From Smallanthus sonchifolius (taxonomy: Eukaryota; Streptophyta; Magnoliopsida; Asterales; Asteraceae), in the NCBI GenBank assembly GCA_023525975.1, contig CM042035.1, positions 36,547,001 through 36,611,000 of the forward strand: DNA of 64,000 nucleotides. Reading direction: 5' to 3'. The notes below the pieces were generated by a model, which had not been told where the DNA came from, did not search any database, and worked only from the letters and a program-made list of their open reading frames with translations. Below, one piece after another: positions 22,351 through 34,216 of the stretch (positions are counted from its first letter, which is position 1; the number at the start of each line of letters is the position of its first letter). The position numbers and the translations under genes are program-made.

Positions 22351-22947
22351 CCAAGTCAGACACGAATTGAACAATTTTTGTATTTATAGCGCTGGATTTG
22401 ATAGGGCTTTTGGTTACAGAGTTGTTACGAGTCAATTCATCTAATTTAATTGTATGGAAGTTGTGTTTAAGAGTGGAATCGATTAAATCTTTTCTTATTA
22501 AAATAATAATTCTGATTCGGACGATTTCTGTAATGAAAGCCTAGATTAATAGCGGGCTTTTGATATTGATACTGAAACGAATGAGATGGAGAGTATACTT
22601 ACCCTGAAGCGCATCGAATAGATGAAGAACGGTAGAACGGAGTTCCGGCGATGGAGAAAATGGCTTCCGGCGACTTCGGCTGCAATTCCGGCTAGGCCAG
22701 AGAGTCCAGAGTCTTGGAGAGAGTCGGGAGATACGTATTCCTTTCTTGGTTGGGGGGATTTGGGTTTCAGGAGAGGATTCGAGTTTTGCTTGAAAAGTTT
22801 GAGAGAGATTTCGAGTTTGATAGTATGAAACTGAGGCGTTGTGAAATTTTGAAAATGGTATAACTCTCGTTAAGGGGTAAAGAAACGGAGGACGGTTACA
22901 GATTCTCAGAAATCGGGCGATTAATTTACATTTACGTTTTGACAGTT

Positions 22948-23060
22948 ACGCAGGCGCGACCGTGCTTAGGCACCGGGCGCGATCGTTCTAGGACCAGTCG
23001 CGCGATCGTGCCGAGGCACTTGGCGCGACCGTGCCAGGACGAAGCACGATCGTGCTAATT
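22948..23060. repeat. GCACGATCGTGC palindrome cluster 2 in Gypsy LTR
   Basis: Five copies (GCGCGACCGTGC, GCGCGATCGTTC, CGCGATCGTGCC, GCGCGACCGTGCC, GCACGATCGTGC) lie near the U3 start of the LTR. The copy at 40530-40632 differs in repeat number and order. Confidence 0.88.
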
Positions 23061-23298
23061 AGGGTTTCTTGATAAATTTTCAACTTTAGTCCTTGACTTT
23101 TCAGGTTTGATAAGTTTGAATTAAATAGTTTGTTGCATAGTGTTTAAATGTATATAATTGCGTAAAACTTGCGAATTTGTATCGAATCATTGCGTTTAGT
23201 TTACGGTAAGAAAAATAATAAGACAGTGCACGAGTATTGAATTCGAAATTGCATTACATTGAATTGAAACATGAATACTAAAAATCAGAAATGTTACA

Positions 23299-23311
23299 GT
23301 CTCCCCATGTT
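23299..23311 (-). other. Polypurine tract of Gypsy U1
   Basis: Minus-strand AACATGGGGAGAC ends at the LTR edge. Confidence 0.85.
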
Positions 23312-23332
23312 GAGAGAATTTCGTCCCGAAAT

Positions 23333-26300
23333 TTAGCTAGAGGAAACAACAGTATCAATAAAAAGATGAGGGTACTTGAGCTTCATTTGGTCTTCTCGTT
23401 CCCAAGTGAACTCAGGACCACGCTTAGATTCCCAACGAACTTTGACAATAGGAATGCGACTTCGCTTGAGCTGTTTGACTTCACGACCCATAATTTCCAC
23501 CGGCTTCTCAACGAAGTGCATCGTTTCATCAATGCGCACGTCGTCAAGCGGTATATGGAGATTTTCATCAGCGAGACACTTCTTCAGATTAGATATATGA
23601 AATGTAGGATGCACATTGCCAAGAGATGGAGGTAACTCGAGCTTGTAGGCTACTTTCCTAATCCTTTCAAGGATCTTGAATGGACCAACATAACGAGGTG
23701 CTAACTTGCCTTTCTTTCCAAAATGGATCACACCCTTCCACAGGGACACCTTAAGAAAAACAAGATCACCGACTTGGAATTCCAAGGGTTTTCGACGTTT
23801 GTCGGCATAACTCTTTTGCCGACTCCTCGCTACTCGAATATTGTCACGGATTTGAATAATCTTGTCGGATGTTTCTTGAATTAACTCGGGACCGGTGATT
23901 TGTGCTTCACCAATCTCATTCCAAAAGATAGGAGAACGACACTTGCGACCATAGAGAGCTTCGAATGGAGCCATGTTGATACTTGTGTGGTAGCTAATGT
24001 TGTAAGAAAACTCAATGAGAGATAGATGTGAATTCCAATTGCCACCAAAATCGATTACACAAGCTCTAAGCATGTCTTCAAGAGTTTGGATTGTTCGCTC
24101 GGTTTGACCATCAGTTTGCGGATGGTAAGCCGTGCTCAAATCCAATCGAGTACCAAGAGCCTTTTGGAGAGATTATCAAAATCGAGAGGTGAACCGAGCG
24201 TCTCTATCGGATATTATGTTCACGGGAACACCATGACGGCTCACAATTTCATCAATGTAAATTTGGGCTAGTTTTTCCACTTTGAAGTCTTCGCGGATAG
24301 GCAAGAAATGAGCAGATTTAGTGAGACGATCAATGATCACCCAAATACTATCATATCCACTCGAGGTGCGAAGGAGCTTGGTAATGAAATCCATAGCTAT
24401 ATTCTCCCATTTCCACACGGGAATTTCTGGTTGTTCGAGTAAACCAGATGGACGTTGATGTTCGGTTTTGACTTTGGAACAGGTTAAGCATTTGGCCACA
24501 TAAAGAGCAATGTCTTTCTTTATACCGGGCCACCAATAAAGTTGGCGAAGATCTTGGTTCATTTTATCCGCACCAGGATGAATAGAATAACGAGTCTTAT
24601 GAGCCTCGTTCATGAGAAATGTACGGAGATCGTCGCGATCGGGAACCCAAATACGGTTCAAGTAATAGAGTTAGCCATTGGGTTTTGATTCAAGAAGGAG
24701 TTCAACACCACATGACATTTCTTCGTACATGTTACCCTCGGTTACCGAGACGTGTTGAGCTTCTAAGATACGGGTTTGAATATCGGTTTGAAAACAGGCA
24801 CAATGAAGCATAACATGGTCCTTTCGACTCAAAGCATCGGTTACAACATTCGCTTTGCCGGGATGGTAACGAATCTCGCAGTCGTAGTCGTTAAGGAGTT
24901 CGACCCAACGTCGTTGCCTTATATTGAGTTCTTTTTGGTTAAAAATATGTTGAAGACTTTTGTGGTCGGTGAATACCACACATTTCGTGCCATATAGGTA
25001 ATGTCTCCAAATCTTTAACGCGAATACGACCGCACCCAACTCGAGATCGTGCGTCGTATAATTCTTTTCATGAACTTTGAGTTGCCTTGATGCATAAGCG
25101 ATTACTTTGCCTCGTTGCATGAGAACACAACCAAGACCTTGGTTAGAAGCATCACAATAGACAACTAAATCATCGATTCCATCGGGGAGAGTCAATATAG
25201 GAGCATTGCACAACTTTTTCTTGAGGGTTTGGAAAGCTTCTTCTTGTTTCGGTCCCCATTCATAAGTCTTACCCTTGTGGGTCAAAGCGATAAGAGGGAC
25301 AGCAATCTTTGAGAAGTTTGAGATGAAACGACGATAATAACCTGCAAGACCAAGAAATGAACGAACTTCGGTAGGAGTCTTCGGGGCATTCCAATTCTTA
25401 ACCGTTTCAATCTTAGCAGGATCAACATGAATACCCTTGTCGTTGACGATGTGACCAAGAAATTGAACTTCTTTTAGCCAAAATTCGCATATGGAGAATT
25501 TGGCATATAGTTGTTCTTTTCTCAAGAGATCCAAAACCAGTCTAAGATGTTCTTCATGGTCGGCTTTAGTCTTGGAATAGATTAAGATATCATCAATGAA
25601 AACGATCACGAATTTATCGAGGTACGGTTTGCACACACGATTCATGAGATCCATGAAAACTGCGGGTGCATTGGTTAACCCGAAAGGCATAACCATGAAC
25701 TTGTAATGACCATACCTTGTTCGAAAAGCAGTCTTGGGAATGTCATCTTCTTGAACACGGAGCTGATGATAACCGGATCGAAGATCAATCTTCGAGAAGC
25801 AAGTAGAACCTTGAAGTTGATCAAAGAGATCATCGATTCTAGGCAAAGGATAACGGTTCTTGATAGTAAGCTTGTTGAGTTCGCGGTAGTCAATACACAT
25901 GCGAAATGATCCATTCTTCTTCTTAACAAATAAGATGGGTGCACCCCACGGTGAATGACTCGGGCTAATGAAACCTTTGTCGGAGAGCTCTTGAAGTTGA
26001 CTTGCAAGCTCTTGTATTTCGGAAGGTGCAAGACGATAAGGAGCTCTAGCAACAGGGTTAGCTCCATGTATAAGATCAATACGGAACTCTACTTGACGAA
26101 CGGGAGGAAGACCGGATAAATCCTTAGGAAAAACTTCGGGGAAATCCCGAATGATCGGAATGTCTTGGATACTCTTCTCCTTGACATCCTTTTGAACAAT
26201 ATGAGCTAAGAAAGCAATGTACTTCTTTCGTAAGTACTTTTGAGCGGTAGCACACGACATCAACTTAAGTCCCTTGCAAGGCTTTTCACCAAAAACCCTT

Positions 26301-26500
26301 AAGGTTTCTCCCGATGGTAGCGGAATTCGGATACACTTTTCAAAGCAAATGACTTCGGCATGATGATTTGATAGCTAATCCATACCTATGATAATATCAA
26401 AGCTTCCTAGTGGCATTGGAACAAGGTTGATTGGGAATGAATGGTCATTTAGTTCTAAGGAGCAATCATAAATAATTGAGTCAATTGTAAGGGAGTCACC
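23333..26500 (-). pseudogene. Gypsy U1 pol: RT, RNase H, integrase, chromodomain-like tail
   Basis: The reading frame 26263-24671 holds RT (RMCIDYRELN, FIDDILIYSK at residues 222-231) and RNase H (D371, E408, D433, D476). Integrase follows, with the HHCC finger (HKTRYSIHPG...CLTC near 24490-24590), DDE residues (AMDFI, SDRDARF, TDGQTERTIQTLED) and the GPF/chromodomain-like end (KVRWESKRGPEFTWE near 23410). Inactivating changes are TAG for Trp at 26375, TAA at 24671-24673 and adjacent TGA-TAA stops at 24173-24178. This is the only copy with integrase, so the compound has no intact integrase. Confidence 0.92.
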
Positions 26501-27880
26501 ATTCGCTATTTCAACGGTGAAGGTTTTCTCTAATTGATCGTGTCTTTTCAAGTAAAGGCTCAAAATTAAGTGACACAAAACTTTTATCGGCACCGGTATC
26601 GAACAAAATGGAGGCATATTGACTATTAACAAGGAACGTACCATTAACCACGTCGTTGTTGGCTTGAGCTTCGTTGGCGTTTATGTTGAACGCATGCCCA
26701 CGAGCTCCACCTTGTCTAGCATTTGCAAGTCTTGGACATTGATCAGGAAAATGGTTCGGGTCACCACACTCATAGCAAGCACACCCATTAGCAATGGCGG
26801 GAGCACCTTGATTAGTCACTTGAGGTACGTTTCGGTTTGGAGGGTGGACTTGGCCCGCAAGAGCTTTGGCCCTACAAACATTGATAGTATGACCATATCT
26901 CCCACAATGAGTACAAAGGCGACATGGGATAGTTTGAGGATGATGATAATTGCAGGTGGCACAAAGAGGGTAGATCCCAACATATGGCTTTTTAGCCGGC
27001 GCTTGAACCATATGTGCAGCTTGGTTGACGGGAACAGCAGGAGTAACCACAGCAAAATTTCTAACCTTCCTCTTTCTATTATTGCGAGAGGGCTCCGTTG
27101 TGGCTTCTTTGTTGTGAGTAGGAGGGGTTACGGTTTCAGAAACTTTCTTAGAACCCTTTTTGGTAAGAGTTCCAGCTTTCACATGATTATCAGTTAAGGT
27201 AGCGGATAGACGAATAGCATCCTTCAGAGTAGCAGGATTTCTACCTAAGACAGTATCTTGGATTTGTCTTGGTAGCCCACCAATATACTTTTCGATACAA
27301 CGGGACAGAGGAGTGACCATGTGGGGCACGAGAAGACTCAACTCAAGGAACCGAGTTGTATATGCAAAGCTTTCCCCACTATCTCGGGCAAGATCCCAAA
27401 ATTCAGCTTCTAACCTTTTCACTTCATTTCGAGGGCAGAACTCCTCGGTCATAAGCCTTTTGATCTCATCCCAAGGTAAGGCCATAGCTACATCAACACC
27501 CCTATTCTTTTTCTCCCCATTCCACCATGTAAGTGCCCGTTTTTGTAGGACACTTGTAGCATGACGAACACAGAGGTTGTCGGGACAGTCACTATTGAGA
27601 AAGGTATTCTCAATGCTTTCAAACCATTTAAGGAGTCCAGTAGCTCCTTCGGTACCAAAGAACTTGAGGGGATTGCACGAGTTGAAGTGCTTGAAGGTGC
27701 ATTGAGATGGATTGTTATCACCATTTCCACCATTTCCACCATTATTACCACTATTGCTTCCATTTCCACCATTGTTGCCATTGGTGGCACCATTGGCTTG
27801 GGTGAGTTATGTCACCAATTGGGTAAGAATAGCAGCAATGTCGGTGTTGGCGTTGGTTGGGGGGCACGACGAGGAGGCAT
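26501..27880 (-). pseudogene. Gypsy U1 gag and start of protease
   Basis: The start is at 27880 (MPPRRAPQPTP), followed by an early frameshift and a stop (about 27800-27830) in a Gly/Asn-rich leader. The capsid region has GLLKWFES, LTWWN and TEEFCPRNEVKRLE, and two knuckles follow (CRLCTHCGRYGHTINVC region near 26900 and CYECGDPNHFPDQC near 26750). The aspartic protease LFDTGADKSFVS lies near 26580-26615. A 2-bp deletion near 26535, shared with U2, shifts the frame into the RT part. The domain content is standard for Gypsy. Confidence 0.9.
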
Positions 27881-28592
27881 TCTACAGATTTTCACAAGAC
27901 AAGAAAGATTGTAAGAACTTATAAGATTTGATAGGATTTAATAGAATGAGATAACAAAAATAAAAATAGATATTCTTAGTTTGGATTGTACTCAAAAGTG
28001 ACAAAATCACTTGAATACCATGGCACATTAAGGTTAATAAAACTTATATAATTTTCAAGAAGACATGCTTTAGCCTATAAGTAAACACTCATCTCGGGAA
28101 TTCCCAAGAAAGCATACGGGTCCCTCGGTTGATTGGGATTTATGCGAAATGCTTTCCTAGACAGAAAACCCAAAATACAGGTGCCACTCTTCCAGATTGC
28201 ACGTGTCCTCAAATAATTTAACAAGTTTAAAAACCTTAACGAAGAATTTTTTTATTTTTTATTTTATTTTTTTTAAGATTTTTGCTTCAAGAATTTTCCA
28301 CATGCTTAGAAAGGATAAAGATAGAAAAGAAGATAGAAATATTATGAGGTTTTAGAATATAGGAAAGGATATTATTTATTTATTTATTAAGAATATCCTA
28401 ATAAGTCATGGATTTAAAACGCATAAGTCATCAAAATGAAATAATAAGTAATCATACTAAGCATGTAACATATAACATGTAGCACATAGCACATAATCAT
28501 GAAGCATAACATAAGTGGTTGTCCTAAAGTTATAGTCTAGGTCAAGGTGTCTAATAACCTAATTCCCTATAACCAAGGCTCTGATACCAATC
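27881..28592 (-). other. Gypsy U1 leader and PBS
   Basis: This is the non-coding 5' leader. The PBS is the minus-strand TGGTATCAGAGC at 28578-28589, three bases from the LTR edge at 28593. A T-rich tract lies near 28250-28275. No gene. Confidence 0.85.
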
Positions 28593-29572
28593 TGTCACAC
28601 CCCGACCGATGGCGGAATCATCGGGGCGGGACATGTAGACTGTTCATAGCACAAGGTTGACTAAATTGAAATATATTAAAGTCAAATTTCCATTACAAAT
28701 AATCCAAGTGCAAACCAAATTCAAACAAAGAAACATAAAACAACTCATAAAATTCTTGATTTAAATTGCTAAGTCCAAATCCTATATTGAGCACGTCTTG
28801 AGTCATTCTCACATATTAGGGCCTGAAACATGAATAAAATAAAGTCAACTAAAAAGTTGGTGAGTATAACACAGTTGTATATAGATAGCATATAGTTGAA
28901 AAAAAATCCTTTACAAAACATGATAAAATAAGGCATTTATGGGGAGCAGCTATTGTGTAATCAAGTACAACCAAACCTTTGTAACTAGTATGCAAATTGT
29001 GTTGTCGGTATCAATCACCTCCACTTGGGTGGGTTTGTCAGACTCAATAGATCTATCATTGAAAATCGTCGGCTTGTATAGTTAATGATTGCACATAAGT
29101 TTTCACAAAGATTAGCACAACTAGCACTCGGGCACAAAGCTTAAATTTTGCACACATGTATGTAAATAGGATTTTGCACTTGTGTTGTTTGTGTAAATGT
29201 AAATGTGTAATGTGTATAAAGTTCATGTTCCACCCAAAAGTGTAAAAGAGTAAAAAGGGGTTGTGAATACTCACTTGGTATGCAGGTTTAGCTAACAAAG
29301 AGTATAGATAAAATAAGGGTCCTTGATACGCACGGGTTAACCTAGATAGTAATGTATATTGAATCAAATAGGTGAACAAAGTTTAAGTCTAACATTGAAG
29401 GTTGAATTTGTGTATAAAAAGTACTAAATAAAATATATAAGGTTGTAGTAAACATTTTTGGAACATTTGGTTAAAGTTTGGAATTGAAAAATAGAATTTT
29501 TATAAAATTATTGATTATGAAAATAATGCATGTGATAAATGTAATTTAATAAATAAATAAATGATTATAGTT
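28593..29572 (-). repeat. Truncated LTR of U2 (U5-side 980 bp)
   Basis: It matches 20759-21736 almost exactly, then switches into RNase H coding sequence at ATTATAGTT/CTTTTTGG. AGTT (29569-29572) is shared by both parents of the junction. The U3 side with the palindrome clusters is missing. Confidence 0.9.
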
Positions 29573-31286
29573 CTTTTTGGTTAAAAATATATTGAAGACT
29601 TTTGTGGTCGGTGAATACCACACATTTCGTGGCATATAGGTAATGTCTCCAAATCTTTAACGCGAATACGACCGCACCCAGCTCGAGATCGTGAGTCGTA
29701 TAATTCTTCTCATGAACTTTGAGTTGCCTTGATGCATAAGCGATTACTTTGCCTCGTTGCATGAGAACACAACAAAGACCTTGGTTAGAAGCATCACAAT
29801 TGACAACTAAATCATCGATTCCATCGGGGAGAGTCAATATAGGAGCATTGCACAACTTTTGCTTGAGGGTTTGGAAAGCTTCTTCTTGTTTCGGTCCCCA
29901 TTCATAAGTCTTACCCTTGTGGGTCAAAGCGGTAAGAGGGACAGCAATCTTTGAGAAGTTTGAGATGAAACGACGATAATAACCTGCAAGACCAAGAAAT
30001 GAACGAACTTCGGTAGGAGTCTTCGGGGCATTACAATTCTTAACCGTTTCAATCTTAGCATGATCAACATGAATACCCTTGTCGTTGACGATGTGACCAA
30101 GAAATTGAACTTCTTTTAGCCAAAATTCGCATATGGAGAATTTGGCATATAGTTGTTCTTTTCTCAAGAGATCCAAAACCAGTCTAAGATGTTCTTCATG
30201 GTCGGCTTTAGTCTTGGAATAGATTAAGATATCATCAATGAAAACGATCACGAATTTATCGAGGTACGGTTTGCACACACGATTCATGAGATCCATGAAA
30301 ACTGCGGGTGCATTGGTTAACCCGAAAGGCATAACCATGAACTTGTAATGACCATACCTTGTTCGAAAAGCAGTCTTGGGAATGTCATCTTCTTGAACAC
30401 GGAGCTGATGATAACCGGATCGAAGATCAATCTTCGAGAATCAAGTAGAACCTTGAAGTTGATCAAAGAGATCATCGATTCTAGGCAAAGGATAACGGTT
30501 CTTGATAGTAAGCTTGTTGAGTTCGCGGTAGTCAATACACATGCGAAATGATCCATCCTTCTTCTTAACAAATAAGATGGGTGCACCCCACGGTGAATGA
30601 CTCGGGCTAATGAAACCTTTGTCGGAGAGCTCTTGAAGTTGACTTGCAAGCTCTTGCATTTCGGAAGGTGCAAGACGATAAGGAGCTCTAGCAACAGGGT
30701 TAGCTCCAGGTATAAGATCAATACGGAACTCTACTTGACGAACGGGAGGAAGACCGGATAAATCCTTAGGAAAAACTTCGGGGAAATCCCGAATGATCGG
30801 AATGTCTTGGATACTCTTCTCCTTGACATCCTTTTGAACAATATGAGCTAAGAAAGCAATGTACTTCTTTCGTAAGTACTTTTGAGCGGTAGCACACGAC
30901 ATCAACTTAAGTCCCTTGCAAGGCTTTTCACCAAAAACCCTTAAGGTTTCTCCCGATGGTAGCGGAATTCGGATACACTTTTCAAAGCAAATGACTTCGG
31001 CATGATGATTTGATAGCCAATCCATACCTATGATAATATCAAAGCTTCCTAGTGGCATTGGAACAAGGTTGATTGGGAATGAATGGTCATTTAGTTCTAA
31101 GGAGCAATCATAAATAATGGAGTCAATTGTAAGGGAGTCACCATTCGCTATTTCAACGGTGAAGGTTTTCTCTAATTGATCGTGTCTTTGCAAGTAAAGG
31201 CTCAAAATTAAGTGACACAAAACTTTTATCGGCACCGGTATCGAACAAAATGGAGGCATATTGACTATTAACAAGGAACGTACCAT
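29573..31286 (-). pseudogene. Gypsy U2 RNase H-RT-protease (no integrase)
   Basis: It is nearly identical to U1 but begins within RNase H. RT FIDDILIYSK and RNase H D/E residues are retained. The frame 30338-29565 is open but a stop lies near 30440, and the 2-bp deletion near 31180 shared with U1 separates gag-PR from RT. The Trp lost in U1 (26375) is intact here. Confidence 0.88.
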
Positions 31287-32522
31287 TAACCACGTCGTTG
31301 TTGGCTTGAGCTTCGTTGGCGTTTATGTTGAACGCATACCCACGAGCTCCACCTTGTCTAGCATTTGCAAGTCTTGGACATTGTTCACGAAAATGGTTCG
31401 GGTCACCACACTCATAGCAAGCACACCCATTAGCAATGGCGGGAGCACCTTGATTATTCACTTGAGGTACGGTTCGGTTTGGAGGGTGGACTTGGCCCGC
31501 AAGAGCTTTGGCCCTACAAACATTGATAGTATGACCATATCTCCCACAATGAGTACAAAGGCGACATGGGATAGTTTGAGGATGATGATAATTGCAGGTG
31601 GCACAAAGAGGGTAGATCCCAACATATGGCTTTTTAGCCGGCGCTTGAACCATAGGTGCAGCTTGGTTGACGGGAACAGCAGGAGTAACCACAACAAAAT
31701 TTCTAACCTTCCTCTTTCTATTATTGCGAGAGGGCTCCGTTGTGGCTTCTTTGTTGTGAGTAGGAGGGGTTACGGTTTAAGAAACTTTCTTAGAACCCTT
31801 TTTGGTAAGAGTTCCAGCTTTCACATGATTATCAGTTAAGGTAGCGGATAGACGAATAGCATCCTCCAGAGTAGCAGGATTTCTACCTAAGACAGTATCT
31901 TGGATTTGTCTTGGTAGCCCACCAATATACTTTTCGATACAACGGGACAAATGAGTGACCATGTGGGGCACGAGAAGACTCAACTCATGGAACCGAGTTG
32001 TATATGCAAAGCTTTCCCCACTATCTCGGGCAAGATCCCAAAATTCAGCTTCTAACCTTTTCACTTCGTTTCGAGGGCAGAACTCCTCGGTCATAAGCCT
32101 TTTGATCTCATCCCAAGGTAAGGCCATAGCTACATCAACACCCCTATTCCTTTTCTCCCCATTCCACCATGTAAGTGCCCGTTTTTGTAGGACACTTGTA
32201 GCATGACGAACACAGAGGTTGTCGGGACAGTCACTATTGAGAAAGGTATTCTCAATGCTTTCAAACCATTGAAGGAGTCCAGTAGCTCCTTCGGTACCAA
32301 AGAACTTGAGGGGATTGCACGAGTTGAAGTGCTTGAAGGTGCATTGAGATGGATTGTTATCACCATTTCCACCATTTCCACCATTATTACCACTATTGCT
32401 TCCATTTCCACCATTGTTGCCATTGGTGGCACCATTGGCTTGGGTGAGTTATGTCACCAATTGGGTAAGAATAGCAGCAATGTCGGTGTTGGCGTTGGTT
32501 GGGGGGCACGACGAGGAGGCAT
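31287..32522 (-). pseudogene. Gypsy U2 gag
   Basis: Same architecture as U1 gag, with both zinc knuckles present (CTHCGRYGHTINVC; CYECGDPNHFREQC). A GAA-to-TAA stop at about 31777-31780 splits the protein, and the Gly/Asn-rich N-terminus carries the same frameshift as U1. Confidence 0.88.
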
Positions 32523-33235
32523 TCTACAGATTTTCACAAGACAAGAAAGATTGTAAGAACTTATGAGATTTGATAGGATTTAATAGAATGAGATAACAAA
32601 AATAAAAATAGATATTCTTAGTTTGGATTGTACTCAAAAGTGACAAAATCACTTGAATACCATGGCACATTAAGGTTAATTAAACTTATATAATTTTCAA
32701 GAAGACATGTTTTAGCCTATAAGTAAACACTCATCTCGGGAATTCCCAGGAAAGCATACGGGTCCCTCGGTTGATTGGGATTTATGCGAAATGCTTTCCT
32801 AGACAGAAAACCCAAAATACAGGTGCCACTCTTCCAGATTGCACGTGTCCTCAAATAATTTAACAAGTTTAAAAACCTTAACGAAGAATTTTTTTATTTT
32901 TTATTTTATTTTTTTTTAAGATTTTTGCTTCAAGAATTTTCCACATGCTTAGAAAGGATAAAGATAGAAAATAAGATAGAAATATTATGAGGTTTTAGAA
33001 TATAGGAAAGGATATTATTTATTTATTTATTAAGAATATCCTAATAAGTCATGGATTTAAAACACATAAGTCATCAAAATGAAATAATAAGTAATCATAC
33101 TAAGCATGTAACATATAACATGTAGCACATAGCACATAATCATGAAGCATAGCATAAGTGGTTGTCCTAAAGTTATAGTCTAGGTCAAGGTGTCTAATAA
33201 CCTAATTCCCTATAACCAAGGCTCTGATACCAATC
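32523..33235 (-). other. Gypsy U2 leader and PBS
   Basis: Near-identical to 27881-28592. The PBS TGGTATCAGAGC (minus strand) is at 33221-33232. No gene. Confidence 0.85.
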
Positions 33236-34216
33236 TGTCACACCCCGACCGATGGTGGAATCATCGGGGCGGGACATGTAGACTGTTCATAGCACAAGGT
33301 TGACTAAATTGAAATATATTAAAGTCAAATTTCCATTACAAATAATCCAAGTGCAAACCAAATTCAAACAAAGAAACATAAAACAACTCATAAAATTCTT
33401 GATTTAAATTGCTAAGTCCAAATCCTATATTGAGCACGTCTTGAGTCATTCTCACATATTAGGGCCTGAAACATGAATAAAATAAAGTCAACTAAAAAGT
33501 TGGTGAGTATAACACAGTTGTATATAGATAGCATATAGTTGAAAACAAATCCTTTACAAAACATGATAAAATAAGGCATTTATGGGGAGCAGCTATTGTG
33601 TAATCAAGTACAACCAAACCTTTGTAACTAGTATGCAAATTGTGTTGTCGGTATCAATCACCTCCACTTGGGTGGGTTTGTCAGACTCAATAGATCTATC
33701 ATTGAAAACCGTCGGCTTGTATAGTTAATGATTGCACATAAGTTTTCACAAAGATTAGCACAACTAGCACTCGGGCACAAAGCTTAAATTTTGCACACAT
33801 GTATGTAAATAGGATTTTGCACTTGTGTTGTTTGTGTAAATGTAAATGTGTAATGTGTATAAAGTTCATGTTCCACCCCAAAAGTGTAAAAGAGTAAAAA
33901 GGGGTTGTGAATACTCACTTGGTATGCAGGTGTAGCTAACAAAGAGTATAGATAAAATAAGGGTCCTTGATACGCACGGGTTAACCTAGATAGTAATGTA
34001 TATTGAATCAAATAGGTGCACAAAGTTTAAGTCTAACATTGAAGGTTGAATTTGTGTATAAAAAGTACTAAATAAAATATATAAGGTTGTAGTAAACATT
34101 TTTGGAACATTTGGTTAAAGTTTGGAATTGAAAAATAGAATTTTTATAAAATTATTGATTATGAAAATAATGCATGTGATAAATGTAATTTAATAAATAA
34201 ATAAATGATTATAGTT
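33236..34216 (-). repeat. Truncated LTR of U3
   Basis: It matches U2's LTR piece and ends at exactly the same LTR/pol junction (AGTT at 34213-34216), proving that U2 and U3 are duplicates of one rearranged unit. Confidence 0.9.

Larger units (their letters stand above)
20759..23298 (-). repeat. Gypsy 3' LTR (2540 bp)
   Basis: It has TG...CA ends and a PPT outside its right edge (minus-strand CATGGGGAGAC). The first 980 bp of its plus-strand sequence recur at 28593 and 33236, and its plus-strand 21415-23298 part recurs at 39001-40873. It contains GCACGATCGTGC-type palindromes in two clusters. No coding role is seen. Confidence 0.92.

Noticed and set aside
22622..22828. Small plus-strand ORF in the Gypsy LTR (also at 40164-40406)
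   Set aside because: It is antisense to the element, with no homology I recognise. It is retained only because the LTR copies are near identical.
25706..25909. Plus-strand 67-codon ORF repeated four times
   Set aside because: Antisense shadow of the RT coding sequence.
27561..27924. Plus-strand ORFs of 117 and 70 codons, repeated in each Gypsy unit
   Set aside because: They are antisense to the gag N-terminus and exist only because gag is conserved between units.
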